Part shown: positions 1-6,056 of the stretch, piece after piece | How the letters are laid out: each line of letters starts with the position of its first letter | Position numbering within the stretch: the first letter of the stretch is position 1 | Assembly: GCA_035512595.1 (NCBI GenBank) | Contig: DATKDU010000420.1 | Span: forward strand, 1-13,573 | Direction: 5' to 3' | DNA from: DATKDU01 sp035512595 | Lineage (GTDB): Bacteria; Planctomycetota; Planctomycetia; Pirellulales; Pirellulaceae | DNA length: 13,573 nucleotides | Notes under the pieces: generated by a model | Databases searched by the model: none | Told to the model about the DNA's origin: nothing | The model's input: the letters and a program-made list of their open reading frames with translations, nothing else | Translations under genes and position numbers: made by a program

Positions 1-528
1 CTCGATCAGCGACAGGTGCGCCCTGAGAAAGTTCGGCTCGCCGCCGTACTTGGGATTGCCTGCGTACTGCGTCTTGCAGAACGAGTGCCAGGAATAATAT
101 CCGCGACGCCGCGTGGGAAACTCGATCGGGTCGCCTTGACCGATGAGCCGTCCGCACTCCAAGCCGTCGTCGTTTCGTTCGATAACGTCTTCGCGATGCA
201 CGACGACCGGCGGATGGCTCGCCAGGCCGATCGCTGCGGTCTCCGCGCCGCGAACGTTCACATAGAAGAACATGGCGTGCAGCGCCGGTACACAAACGGT
301 TTCTTCCTTGCCGTCGGCGCGTTTGCGAGCGAAATAAAGGTCGCCGTGGCGATAGTCATGCTCGTACGGTGGGAATGCGGGATCTCCGTCCGGCGGATCT
401 TGCTCCCAGATCTCCGATACGTCGTCAACGGGCAGCTTGAGCGCCAGCGAATGGAACCGCTTGATCAGCCGCCGCGCTGCTCGCGCGTCGGTTTTCACCT
501 TCCAGTCGTAGGAAACGGTCAGTCCCAT
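1..528 (-). CDS. Conserved hypothetical protein, partial (C-terminus beyond left edge)
   Basis: An open minus-strand frame runs from ATG at 528-526 to the left edge without a stop: 176 codons, beginning MGLTVSYDWKVKTDARAARR. The frame also stays open upstream to a stop at 610-612, but 526-528 is the only ATG and the downstream part reads as a natural soluble protein. No signal peptide or membrane segment is seen. Notable stretches are WEQDPPDGDP, YRHGDLYFARKR, FFYVNVRGAET, HPPVVVHREDVIERN and a Trp/Tyr-rich YYSWHSFCKTQYAGNP. The many His, Tyr and Trp residues suggest a compact cytoplasmic protein. I recognise the style of a conserved planctomycete hypothetical but no named family, so I give no function. 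No clear Shine-Dalgarno sequence precedes the ATG. A 14-bp palindrome lies about 50 bp upstream and may be its operator. Confidence 0.8.
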   Translation of the reverse strand, partial: MGLTVSYDWKVKTDARAARRLIKRFHSLALKLPVDDVSEIWEQDPPDGDPAFPPYEHDYRHGDLYFARKRADGKEETVCVPALHAMFFYVNVRGAETAAIGLASHPPVVVHREDVIERNDDGLECGRLIGQGDPIEFPTRRRGYYSWHSFCKTQYAGNPKYGGEPNFLRAHLSLIE

Positions 529-575
529 GAGCAGCACGCTGTACGAGGAGATCGGAAGTCCGAGGTCGGTGATGA

Positions 576-589
576 GTGTACCGGTACAC
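576..589. promoter_or_regulatory. 14-bp perfect palindrome, possible operator
   Basis: GTGTACCGGTACAC is a perfect palindrome, 48-61 bp upstream of the minus-strand ATG at 528. It contains TGTA-CCGG-TACA, the same half-sites as the palindrome in front of blaI (TGTA-CG-TACA at 9058-9067) but with a wider centre. It could bind a dimeric repressor. No convincing -35/-10 pair is seen beside it, so an operator role is inferred from position and symmetry only. Confidence 0.35.
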
Positions 590-626
590 GGTTGTCCGTC
601 GGTTTGCTGTTATTTTGCGCGGAAGT

Positions 627-773
627 TTATGCGGCAGCGATGGTGCTGAGCTTGGCGTTGCGGGCGGCGAGGAGGGCGGTGATGGCGGCGGCGCCGGATT
701 CGGTCAGCAGGTAGCGGTGGGTGCGGGGGATCTTCTTGAGCAGGCCGTGCGCGCGGAGCAACAGCAGAACAAT
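627..773 (-). pseudogene. Remnant of a winged-helix-like protein C-terminus
   Basis: The minus-strand frame ending at 627 encodes LRAHGLLKKIPRTHRYLLTE followed by SGAAAITALLAARNAKLSTIAAA. This has the look of the last helix-turn-helix plus wing of a winged-helix domain: a helix (LRAHGLLKK), a hinge with a Thr-His-Arg-Tyr strand, and a closing helix. The similarity stops abruptly at about 773. Further upstream on the minus strand the frame runs into low-complexity sequence made from the inverted-repeat element at 764-889. A formal ATG exists at 815, but the residues from there (MTLSSPPGLHYSAP) look like translated repeat. I read it as the 3' end of a gene whose larger part was lost. It could instead be a very short intact gene, which I consider less likely. 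Confidence 0.45.
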
Positions 774-889
774 GGGGGCAGAATAATGCAGACCCGGGGG
801 GGAGGAAAGAGTCAAGGAGCAGACAACTTTTGCGCCGCTCCCCGAATCCTCCTATTCTGTTCCCCATTATTCTGCCCCGATTATTCTGC
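764..889. repeat. Inverted-repeat element built from ATTATTCTG words
   Basis: GGGGCAGAATAATG at 775-788 is exactly inverted as CATTATTCTGCCCC at 865-878, with 76 bp between. Each arm is itself a small tandem array: on the right TATTCTG recurs at 853, 868 and 882 (steps of 15 and 14), and on the left CAGAACA at 765 and CAGAATA at 779 (step 14). The interior is purine-rich around 793-810 and shows no ORF of interest. The left arm meets the point where the winged-helix remnant ends. It looks like a miniature mobile or REP-like element. Confidence 0.6.
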
Positions 890-984
890 TAATGCCGCCG
901 CCGCCAGTTTTCACCCACTTCGCTGCGGCCCCGCCGCGCTAGGTAGTACACAGTACCAAATGCTAGCGAAAGCGGCTGTGACTC

Positions 985-1022
985 CTGAACCTGAACTGAA
1001 GCTGAACCCTGAACCCTGAACC
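985..1022. repeat. CTGAACC short tandem repeat
   Basis: CTGAAC occurs at 985 and 991, a CTGAAG variant at 996, then three exact 7-bp units CTGAACC at 1002, 1009 and 1016. The array is telomere-like in appearance but short, and is probably a slippage product. No function is apparent. Confidence 0.7.
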
Positions 1023-1103
1023 CTTCCCCTGCCCCCGCCGTAACTATCGACCGCGGCGAGACTTGACGCCTCCCGCTGGGCGGTTCACGATGGGCACTGG
1101 GAG

Positions 1104-1122
1104 GGCGGGGTCTCGTCCCGCC
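1104..1122. repeat. Small hairpin repeat upstream of the sigma factor gene
   Basis: GGCGGG (1104-1109) pairs with CCCGCC (1117-1122) around a 7-nt loop. It lies 62-80 bp upstream of the sigma factor start. It has no T-tract, so it is not a classical terminator, and it resembles the other short GC hairpins in this window. Confidence 0.5.
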
Positions 1123-1183
1123 TGGAAACAGCCAGCTTGTCAAGGAACTTTTCCCCGCCTGGAGCGTCCAAGACGAAAAGCAC

Positions 1184-1753
1184 GTGGAGCAAGACGACGC
1201 CACACTAATCGACCTCGCCTTGGGGGGAGATGCCGCGGCGTTCGGCTCTCTGGTGCGGCGCTATCAGGATCGTCTGTACACGGCATTGATCCAAGTCGCC
1301 GGCTCGCGGGACGAGGCGGAGGACGTGGTTCAGGACGCGTTCGTACAGGCCTACCTGAAGCTTCGCACGTTCGAGCGGCAGAGCAAGTTTTACACCTGGC
1401 TGTACCGGATCGCGTTCAACGCGGCGGTCAGCCGGCGGCGAAAGCGTCGGACCGAAAGTTCGGTCGAGCAGACGCGGGCCGCGGTGGGGGACGAGCCTGC
1501 CGATCGCCACGAGCGGCCGGAAGAGCGACTGCTCCGGCAGGAGCGAGCCGACTTGCTGACACAGGCGCTCAAGGGATTGTCCGAAGAGCATCGCGCCATC
1601 CTGATCCTGCGGGAGATGGAAGGATGCGACTACGAGCAGATTGCCCAGATCCTGGAACTCCCCGTGGGGACGGTCCGCAGCCGGTTGCACCGGGCGCGGG
1701 CCCACCTGCGGATCGAACTGGGTGAATGGTTTTTGGAGCGAGAGGAAGCCTGA
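1184..1753 (+). CDS. ECF-type RNA polymerase sigma factor
   Basis: The 189-residue protein has the normal size and order of an extracytoplasmic-function sigma factor. Region 2 spans about residues 7-88 and includes DEAEDVVQDAFVQAYLKL (core binding) and FYTWLYRIAFNAAVSRRRKR (-10 recognition). Region 4 spans about 124-178, with LSEEHRAILILREMEGCDYE and the recognition helix VGTVRSRLHRAR. A variable acidic linker separates them. The start is GTG at 1184. Only a weak purine stretch (GACGAAAAG) precedes it and the frame is open upstream, so the start is less certain than the gene. The anti-sigma gene follows after 22 bp, making a sigma/anti-sigma operon that ends at the terminator at 2737. In such pairs the sigma factor is held at the membrane until a signal arrives. 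The regulon cannot be told from this window. Confidence 0.93.
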   Translation: MEQDDATLIDLALGGDAAAFGSLVRRYQDRLYTALIQVAGSRDEAEDVVQDAFVQAYLKLRTFERQSKFYTWLYRIAFNAAVSRRRKRRTESSVEQTRAAVGDEPADRHERPEERLLRQERADLLTQALKGLSEEHRAILILREMEGCDYEQIAQILELPVGTVRSRLHRARAHLRIELGEWFLEREEA

Positions 1754-1775
1754 CGCAACACCGCGAAGGCCACCC

Positions 1776-2708
1776 ATGTCACACGATCCCTTTGACGAAC
1801 GACTCAGCGCCTACCTCGATGGCCAGCTTCCGCCGGCCGAGCGCGACGAGGTCGAGACGCTGCTGCAGCAGCGCCCCGAGCTGGCTCAAGTGCTCGCTCA
1901 GGTGCGCCAGCTTGGCGAAGGCATTCGCCAGTTGCCGCGCGAGAGCCTGGGACCAAAATTTGCCGACCGCGTGCTGGCGACCGTCGAACGGACCGAGACT
2001 GTGCCTTCGACTCCCCGCCGCTCGCGCCGCCACTGGCTGGTCGTTGCCGCAGGGGCCATCGCGGCCATCGCGGCTGCGATCGTCGCCATGCTGGCATTAC
2101 GCCCCGGCCTGGACGACGTAGCGCAGCCGCCGGCCCTTTCCCCCGCCGAGCAAGCCGTGGCGGCCGTGCTTGATCAGGCACGAGAAGGCCAAGCGGTCGT
2201 TGTTCGCCTGCGGCTGACCAAGGACGCCATCCGCGGCAAAGCGCTCGATCAGGCTCTGGCCGCCCACGGCATTGCCGCCGCACCCGCGACGGCCATCAAC
2301 CCGGCCGCTCAGGAATCGGCCCAAGCCTACAAGTCGCTCGCTCAGAAAGATCAGCAGTCGGGAAGTGCGGCGGACGTGCTGTTCATTGAGGCGGACTCGG
2401 CCAAACTGCAAAAGGCGCTGGCGGAGGTCGCCTTATCCTCCCAGGGCACTCCCGTCATCTCCTCCGGTGGCGTGGTTTCATCGACGGCTGCGGGGATCGA
2501 CCGATTGCCGAAAGTGGAAGGGGAATCGGGGACGGTGATCGAGGACGTGAAAGTCGAGGGAAAGAACTACGCTCAGCATCTGCCGCCGCGCGGATTTCCG
2601 CTGCTGAAGCCGGCCGAGAAGGCAACAACGGCTCAACCATCGGCCCGGCCAGCTACCAACGCGGCGCGGCCGGCCCGTGTGCTGGTGGTCGTGGAAGTGA
2701 TTCCGTAA
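1776..2708 (+). CDS. Membrane-anchored anti-sigma factor
   Basis: The 310-residue protein is encoded 22 bp after the sigma factor. Its N-terminal 70 residues (DERLSAYLDGQLPPAERDEV and following) have the helical anti-sigma layout seen in RsiW/zf-HC2 proteins, but the usual zinc ligands HxxxCxxC are absent and there is no Cys in this region. One membrane segment lies at about residues 86-108 (WLVVAAGAIAAIAAAIVAML), preceded by RRSRRH, which places the N-terminus in the cytoplasm. The remaining 200 residues would be outside the inner membrane; they are Ala/Gln-rich, contain AADVLFIEADSAKLQKALAE, and end in a hydrophobic ARVLVVVEVIP. That outer part is the likely sensor and I do not recognise its fold. 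The ATG at 1776 is chosen because the protein begins naturally there; GAAGG lies just upstream. Role in sigma control is inferred from neighbourhood and layout. Confidence 0.85.
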   Translation: MSHDPFDERLSAYLDGQLPPAERDEVETLLQQRPELAQVLAQVRQLGEGIRQLPRESLGPKFADRVLATVERTETVPSTPRRSRRHWLVVAAGAIAAIAAAIVAMLALRPGLDDVAQPPALSPAEQAVAAVLDQAREGQAVVVRLRLTKDAIRGKALDQALAAHGIAAAPATAINPAAQESAQAYKSLAQKDQQSGSAADVLFIEADSAKLQKALAEVALSSQGTPVISSGGVVSSTAAGIDRLPKVEGESGTVIEDVKVEGKNYAQHLPPRGFPLLKPAEKATTAQPSARPATNAARPARVLVVVEVIP

Positions 2709-2736
2709 CCTCTGTTTACCGGTGACCGTCATTTTT

Positions 2737-2798
2737 GGCGGGTAGCGGACTATCGTATCCTGCCCCTACGATGCCGCTATCCGCCTTTTTCTCTTTCT
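2737..2798 (+). terminator. Rho-independent terminator of the sigma/anti-sigma operon
   Basis: GGCGGGTAGCGG (2737-2748) pairs with CCGCTATCCGCC (2774-2785), with one G-T wobble. An inner stem ATCGTA (2752-2757) pairs with TACGAT (2767-2772) above a small internal bulge. The stem is followed by TTTTTCTCTTTCTT. It lies 28 bp after the anti-sigma stop. The T-rich tail is on the plus-strand side only, so it is one-directional. Confidence 0.85.
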
Positions 2799-2822
2799 TG
2801 GCGTTGATTGGGTCGCTATGAT
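2795..2822 (+). promoter_or_regulatory. Candidate promoter of the methyltransferase gene
   Basis: TATGAT at 2817-2822 is a good -10 box; TTCTTG at 2795-2800 is a poor -35 at 16-bp spacing. It falls between the terminator and the ATG at 2886, where a promoter is needed. Confidence 0.3.
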
Positions 2823-2885
2823 CCGCCGCTGGAAGGACGCCGGCTCCAGGCCGTCCACACGTCCGCAACCGCGAAGGATCGCAGC

Positions 2886-4586
2886 ATGCGGCTAGCACGC
2901 GCCCTTTTTGCCTCACGAAGCTCCATAAATCCGGACCAAATCGGGACCGACTACGAGCGGCTGCTAGCCCAGGCTCCCGCTCGCCGGACCCAGGGCATCT
3001 TCTATACGCCGCCCGAAGTTGTCGATTACATCGTCGAGCAGACGCTGGCGCCCTTGTTCGCCGGCAAGTCACCTCGCGATGTGCGGTCGGTGCGGATTCT
3101 GGATCCGGCCTGCGGCTGCGGGGCGTTCTTGCTCGGCGCACATCGCTGGCTCTGCCGCTGGTATGCGCGTCAATCGGATCACGTTCCCACGCGGGCCGAG
3201 CGGCGTGCGATCGCCAGACGCCATCTGGCGGGCATCGACATCGACCCGGCGGCCGTCGATCTGGCGCGCCAGGCGCTCGGCCATGAGGCCGGGATCGCGC
3301 CGCACAAGCTGGCCGGCGCCATTCGCCAGGGGGATTCGCTGCTCGAGCACGATGCGTGGTTAAACGGACGCTTCGCGGCGGTCGTCACCAATCCGCCATA
3401 CGTCAACATCCGCCGGCTCGCTGCGTCGCGCGGGGCCGGACTGGCCGATGCCTATCGCCGCCGCTATCGGTGTGCGCGCGGAGCCTTCGACCTGTATGTC
3501 TTGTTTTTGGAGCGCTCGGTGGCGGCACTCCGGCCCGGCGGCCGGATCGGGGCCATCGTTCCCAACAAACTGGCGACCCTTGACTACGCCCGCCAATGCC
3601 GCGAGCTGCTCTTGGGACAAGGAACGTTGGAAGCCATTGCCGATGTGTCCCACTTGCGCCTCTTCGGCGAGGCGGAGGTCTATCCGTACATCGTCGTTTG
3701 GGCGAAACAGACCCCGCGGCCCGATCATGCCATCCGTGTCGTGCGCCCGTCGCTGGTAGGACGGTCCTTCCGGGCCGTCCAACTCAACGCAACACGGCCG
3801 ACGCTCATCCTCCAATCCCAGCAGCAGGCCGCCCGCGGCCTGACGCTCTCGGGCGATCTGCACCTGGAGTCGCGCGTGGCAACGGCGCCCCTGAGCGAGG
3901 TCTGCACGATCCACAGCGGCGCGACCGGCTTTCAGGCGGCGGAGTTGGCGGCACGGTTGGTCGAGCGCGCGGCCAGCGGTCTTGAGCACTCGCGGAGCGA
4001 GTGCTCTACATGGGACTTCATCACCAGCGGCAACATCGATCCTTACTCGATCCGCCTGGGCGACGTCCGCTTCATGGGAAGCAAGCTGCACCGCCCGCTC
4101 CTGGCCGCGGATGATCCGATCCTGACCGACAACAAGCGGCAATTGTACGGCAGCCCGAAGATCGTTCTGGCCGGGATGTCGCGGCGGCTGGAGGCGGCAC
4201 TGGACACTCGCGGCTTAGCACTCGGCGTGCAGGTGTACGCGCTGGCCGAATGGAAAATCGATCCGCACTATCTGCTGGGGCTGCTCAACTCCAGTTTGCT
4301 CTCCCACCTGTTCCGGCTGCGCTTCGCCGCCAAGCGGCTAGCAGGCGGCTACTATTCGCTGAGCAAGAAGCAGCTTGGTCAATTGCCCATCCGCTTGCTC
4401 GATCTGAGCAGGCAATCCGAACGGCGCCTGCATGACCGGCTGATCGATCTCGTGCGGAGGCGGCTCAAGTCAGAAGCGAGAGAAAGCCGGAGTGCCGCGA
4501 GTCTCGATTTGCAAATCGACGACCTGGTATTGCGGCTTTATCGCGTTGCCGGCGGTGAGGTGGCGGAGTCGCGAGCGGCTGCGTGA
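2886..4586 (+). CDS. Eco57I/TaqI-like N6-adenine DNA methyltransferase, apparently solitary
   Basis: The 566-residue protein carries the gamma-class adenine methyltransferase motifs in order: motif X GIFYTP (37-42), motif I DPACGCGAF (73-81) for S-adenosylmethionine binding, GIDIDPAAV (116-124), IRQGDSLL (146-153) and catalytic NPPY (169-172). The C-terminal half, with ITSGNIDPYSIRLGD and GYYSLSKKQLGQLPI, looks like a TaqI/Eco57I-type target-recognition domain. Only about 36 residues precede motif X, so the N-terminal nuclease domain of type IIG enzymes is missing and no nuclease gene is adjacent. It is therefore probably a stand-alone methyltransferase or a degenerate type IIG enzyme. The ATG at 2886 is chosen because AAGGA lies 7 nt upstream; the frame is open back to a TTG at 2808, right behind the terminator. 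An in-frame palindrome lies within the gene (3984-4006). The target sequence is unknown. Confidence 0.88.
   Translation: MRLARALFASRSSINPDQIGTDYERLLAQAPARRTQGIFYTPPEVVDYIVEQTLAPLFAGKSPRDVRSVRILDPACGCGAFLLGAHRWLCRWYARQSDHVPTRAERRAIARRHLAGIDIDPAAVDLARQALGHEAGIAPHKLAGAIRQGDSLLEHDAWLNGRFAAVVTNPPYVNIRRLAASRGAGLADAYRRRYRCARGAFDLYVLFLERSVAALRPGGRIGAIVPNKLATLDYARQCRELLLGQGTLEAIADVSHLRLFGEAEVYPYIVVWAKQTPRPDHAIRVVRPSLVGRSFRAVQLNATRPTLILQSQQQAARGLTLSGDLHLESRVATAPLSEVCTIHSGATGFQAAELAARLVERAASGLEHSRSECSTWDFITSGNIDPYSIRLGDVRFMGSKLHRPLLAADDPILTDNKRQLYGSPKIVLAGMSRRLEAALDTRGLALGVQVYALAEWKIDPHYLLGLLNSSLLSHLFRLRFAAKRLAGGYYSLSKKQLGQLPIRLLDLSRQSERRLHDRLIDLVRRRLKSEARESRSAASLDLQIDDLVLRLYRVAGGEVAESRAAA
3984..4006. 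repeat. Perfect hairpin repeat inside the methyltransferase gene
   Basis: GAGCACTCGC (3984-3993) is exactly inverted as GCGAGTGCTC (3997-4006) around GGA. It is read in frame as Glu-His-Ser-Arg-Ser-Glu-Cys-Ser (residues 367-374), between the catalytic and target-recognition parts. Such hairpins normally lie between genes in these genomes, which suggests insertion of a repeat into coding sequence without breaking the frame. Confidence 0.7.
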
Positions 4587-4670
4587 CGGTCGCCGCTGCG
4601 CTGCTGTCGCCAGCTTCATCGTCCGCTCCAATCATACGAATCGATCATGGCAAGCATAGCCGTCGTTCAT

Positions 4671-4699
4671 TTCGCTTTTCAGCGCAGGGGCTCTAAAAT
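4671..4699 (+). promoter_or_regulatory. Candidate promoter of the VOC-family gene
   Basis: TAAAAT at 4694-4699 is a good -10 box, 40 bp before the ATG at 4740. TTCGCT at 4671-4676 would be a weak -35 at 17-bp spacing. Confidence 0.4.
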
Positions 4700-4739
4700 C
4701 TCCAGGGAACTGTGATCGTCGCGTGCCAAGGAGATGACC

Positions 4740-5162
4740 ATGAGCGTCAAGCTGGAACATGCCAATCTGTGCGTGCGGGATATCGATGCGATGCTTCGCT
4801 TCCTGACGACGGCATTCCCTGAGTTTCGCGTGCGGGCCGATCACATGGACGACGACGGCTCGCGGTGGGTTCACGTCGGCACCGACGATACGTACATCGC
4901 CCTGTCGAGCGCCTGGGAGCCGGGCGCTCCCCCCTTCGAGCCGTACAGCGGGCTGCCCGGGGTCAACCATCTGGGATTTGAGGTTGATGATGCGGAGGCG
5001 CTCCGGGGGCGCATGCTGGCCGCCGGCTACGAGGAATCGACCGTTCCCAATTCCCATCGGCATCGCAAGCGCGTCTACTTCTTCGACCCCGAGGGGAACG
5101 ACTGGGAATTCGTACAATACTTCTCCAGCAATCCGGACGAGCGGAACGACTACGAGTCATAG
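4740..5162 (+). CDS. VOC / glyoxalase-fold family protein
   Basis: The 140-residue protein has the two beta-alpha-beta-beta-beta halves of the vicinal oxygen chelate fold. It begins with KLEHANLCVRDIDAMLRFLT, has GVNHLGFEVDD at the start of the second half, and ends with VYFFDPEGNDWEFVQYFS. Probable metal ligands are His7, His77 and Glu123, the usual positions in the glyoxalase I/bleomycin-resistance family. The fold is used by lyases, dioxygenases, epimerases and drug-binding proteins, and nothing here picks one. The start is ATG at 4740, because AAGGAG at 4728-4733 is six bases upstream; the ATG at 4734 directly abuts that site and is unlikely. No signal peptide is present, so it is cytoplasmic. 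It has its own probable promoter and no operon partner. Confidence 0.88.
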   Translation: MSVKLEHANLCVRDIDAMLRFLTTAFPEFRVRADHMDDDGSRWVHVGTDDTYIALSSAWEPGAPPFEPYSGLPGVNHLGFEVDDAEALRGRMLAAGYEESTVPNSHRHRKRVYFFDPEGNDWEFVQYFSSNPDERNDYES

Positions 5163-5219
5163 TCGCGGCAGGTGGACATCGGCAGACCGCTCGTCCTGGC
5201 GGCGGGCCTGGGGAGGCGC

Positions 5220-5225
5220 TAGAAT
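5220..5225 (+). promoter_or_regulatory. Candidate -10 box for the secreted CQQC protein
   Basis: TAGAAT lies in the context GGCGCTAGAATC, 67 bp before the GTG start. No good -35 is seen. The context resembles GGGGCTCTAAAATC in front of the preceding gene. Confidence 0.35.
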
Positions 5226-5291
5226 CAACCTCTGGCCTGTCGGGCAAGGCACGCCGTCGTTTTGCGACTCATTGGCGCCAGGAGTGCCATC

Positions 5292-5960
5292 GTGTCATTT
5301 CCATTTTCAGTCTGCGCTCTTGTGCCGGCGGCTTTCATGACCGCAGCAATGCCGGCGTTTGCTGCCGACGCGACCCCGGTCCGCTTTCGCGTCACTGGAA
5401 TCGACACGGGAGGCGCCAATCCGCGCGACCTTCCCAAGGATCTCGATCCCAAGAAGCGGAAGGCGATCGAAAAGGCGATGCGCGATGCGCAGAAGTTCGC
5501 CGGCAAAAAGCAGCGGGTGACCTGCCAGCAATGTGTGCTCTTCGCCATGCTCGCGATCGGCCGCGAGATCGGCGAGAACAACATGCGGTCGCAAAGTGGC
5601 GTGGCTGCGACGGCCGGACTCGTCGCGACGCCTCCTTACTCGGTGCCGCTCGACAAGAACCTGGCGGAGATCGCCCTGGCTGTGCGAGACGCCGAGTACG
5701 ACCACAAGATCACTCCCAAGCTGCAATTTGGGATCATGGTCGAACTGGACAAGAAGGCGGTCGGCCGCACGCTGTCCGCCGTGAGGGAGGTCGAAGGGGC
5801 CGCAGCCGGCGCAGCCTACGACGCCAAAGAGAAGACCCTCTGGTTCAGCGTCGATCCCGAGAAGGACGTTGAGCTTGCCGCCGTGGTGGAAGCCGTGAAA
5901 GGTGCGGGAGCCGACGTGGCGATCAAGCGAATTGCCGACGAACCGGCAAAGGAAGAGTAG
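5292..5960 (+). CDS. Secreted protein with CQQC motif and HMA-like C-terminus, function unknown
   Basis: The 222-residue product starts with a clear signal peptide, MSFPFSVCALVPAAFMTAAM, followed by PAFA-ADA with cleavage after about residue 24. A charged helix (KDLDPKKRKAIEKAMRDAQK) leads to CQQC at 78-81 within VTCQQCVLFAMLAIGREIGE. The last 70 residues (145-214) have the beta-alpha-beta spacing of a heavy-metal-associated ferredoxin-like domain, with LSAVREVEGAAAGAAYDAKE and VELAAVVEAVKGAGADVAIK, but without that family's own CxxC. The Cys pair may bind metal or form a disulfide; this is inference. The start is GTG at 5292, because AGGAG sits 7 nt upstream and it gives the cleanest signal peptide; a TTG at 5262 is an in-frame alternative. 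It is convergent with thiG. I recognise no named family for the whole protein. Confidence 0.78.
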   Translation: MSFPFSVCALVPAAFMTAAMPAFAADATPVRFRVTGIDTGGANPRDLPKDLDPKKRKAIEKAMRDAQKFAGKKQRVTCQQCVLFAMLAIGREIGENNMRSQSGVAATAGLVATPPYSVPLDKNLAEIALAVRDAEYDHKITPKLQFGIMVELDKKAVGRTLSAVREVEGAAAGAAYDAKEKTLWFSVDPEKDVELAAVVEAVKGAGADVAIKRIADEPAKEE

Positions 5961-5975
5961 CGCGGGCCGAGTTGT

Positions 5976-6054
5976 AGGTCCCGTCTGCCGGACGGGACCT
6001 CTGGTGACGCAAGGATTGCGCGCCGTTCCAGGTCCGCCTCGGCAAGGCGGACCT
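5976..6054. repeat. Two related hairpin repeats in opposite orientation between convergent genes
   Basis: Hairpin 1 is AGGTCCCGTC (5976-5985) and GACGGGACCT (5991-6000) around TGCCG. Hairpin 2 is AGGTCCGCCT (6030-6039) and AGGCGGACCT (6045-6054) around CGGCA. Both have 10-bp perfect stems and 5-nt loops, and the loops are reverse complements of each other, so the copies are inverted relative to one another. The inner four stem pairs differ but stay paired. They fill the 96-bp gap between the stop at 5960 and thiG and may act as a two-way transcription block, although there is no strong T-tract. Confidence 0.75.
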
Positions 6055-6056
6055 AC

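Larger units (their letters stand above)
890..1183. other. Intergenic stretch without a gene
   Basis: No frame here reads like protein. It contains the CTGAACC array at 985-1022, a C-rich run at 1021-1038, and a short hairpin at 1104-1122. The sigma factor promoter should lie in its last part, but I cannot point to convincing -35/-10 boxes. Confidence 0.5.

Noticed and set aside
16..1019. Long plus-strand open frames at 16-714 and 576-1019
   Set aside because: They are opposite a much more protein-like minus-strand frame (1-528) or cover repeats; their translations are Arg/Val-rich or low in structure, and no ribosome site is seen.
985..1022. Telomere-like array with a replication role
   Set aside because: Only three exact 7-bp units plus variants are present; simple slippage explains it.
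1205..1777. Minus-strand 190-codon frame opposite the sigma factor gene
   Set aside because: It mirrors the sigma factor codons; the plus-strand product is a clear ECF sigma factor.
2808..2885. TTG at 2808 as methyltransferase start
   Set aside because: It lies 10 bp behind the terminator T-tract and before any usable promoter distance, while ATG 2886 has AAGGA at good spacing.
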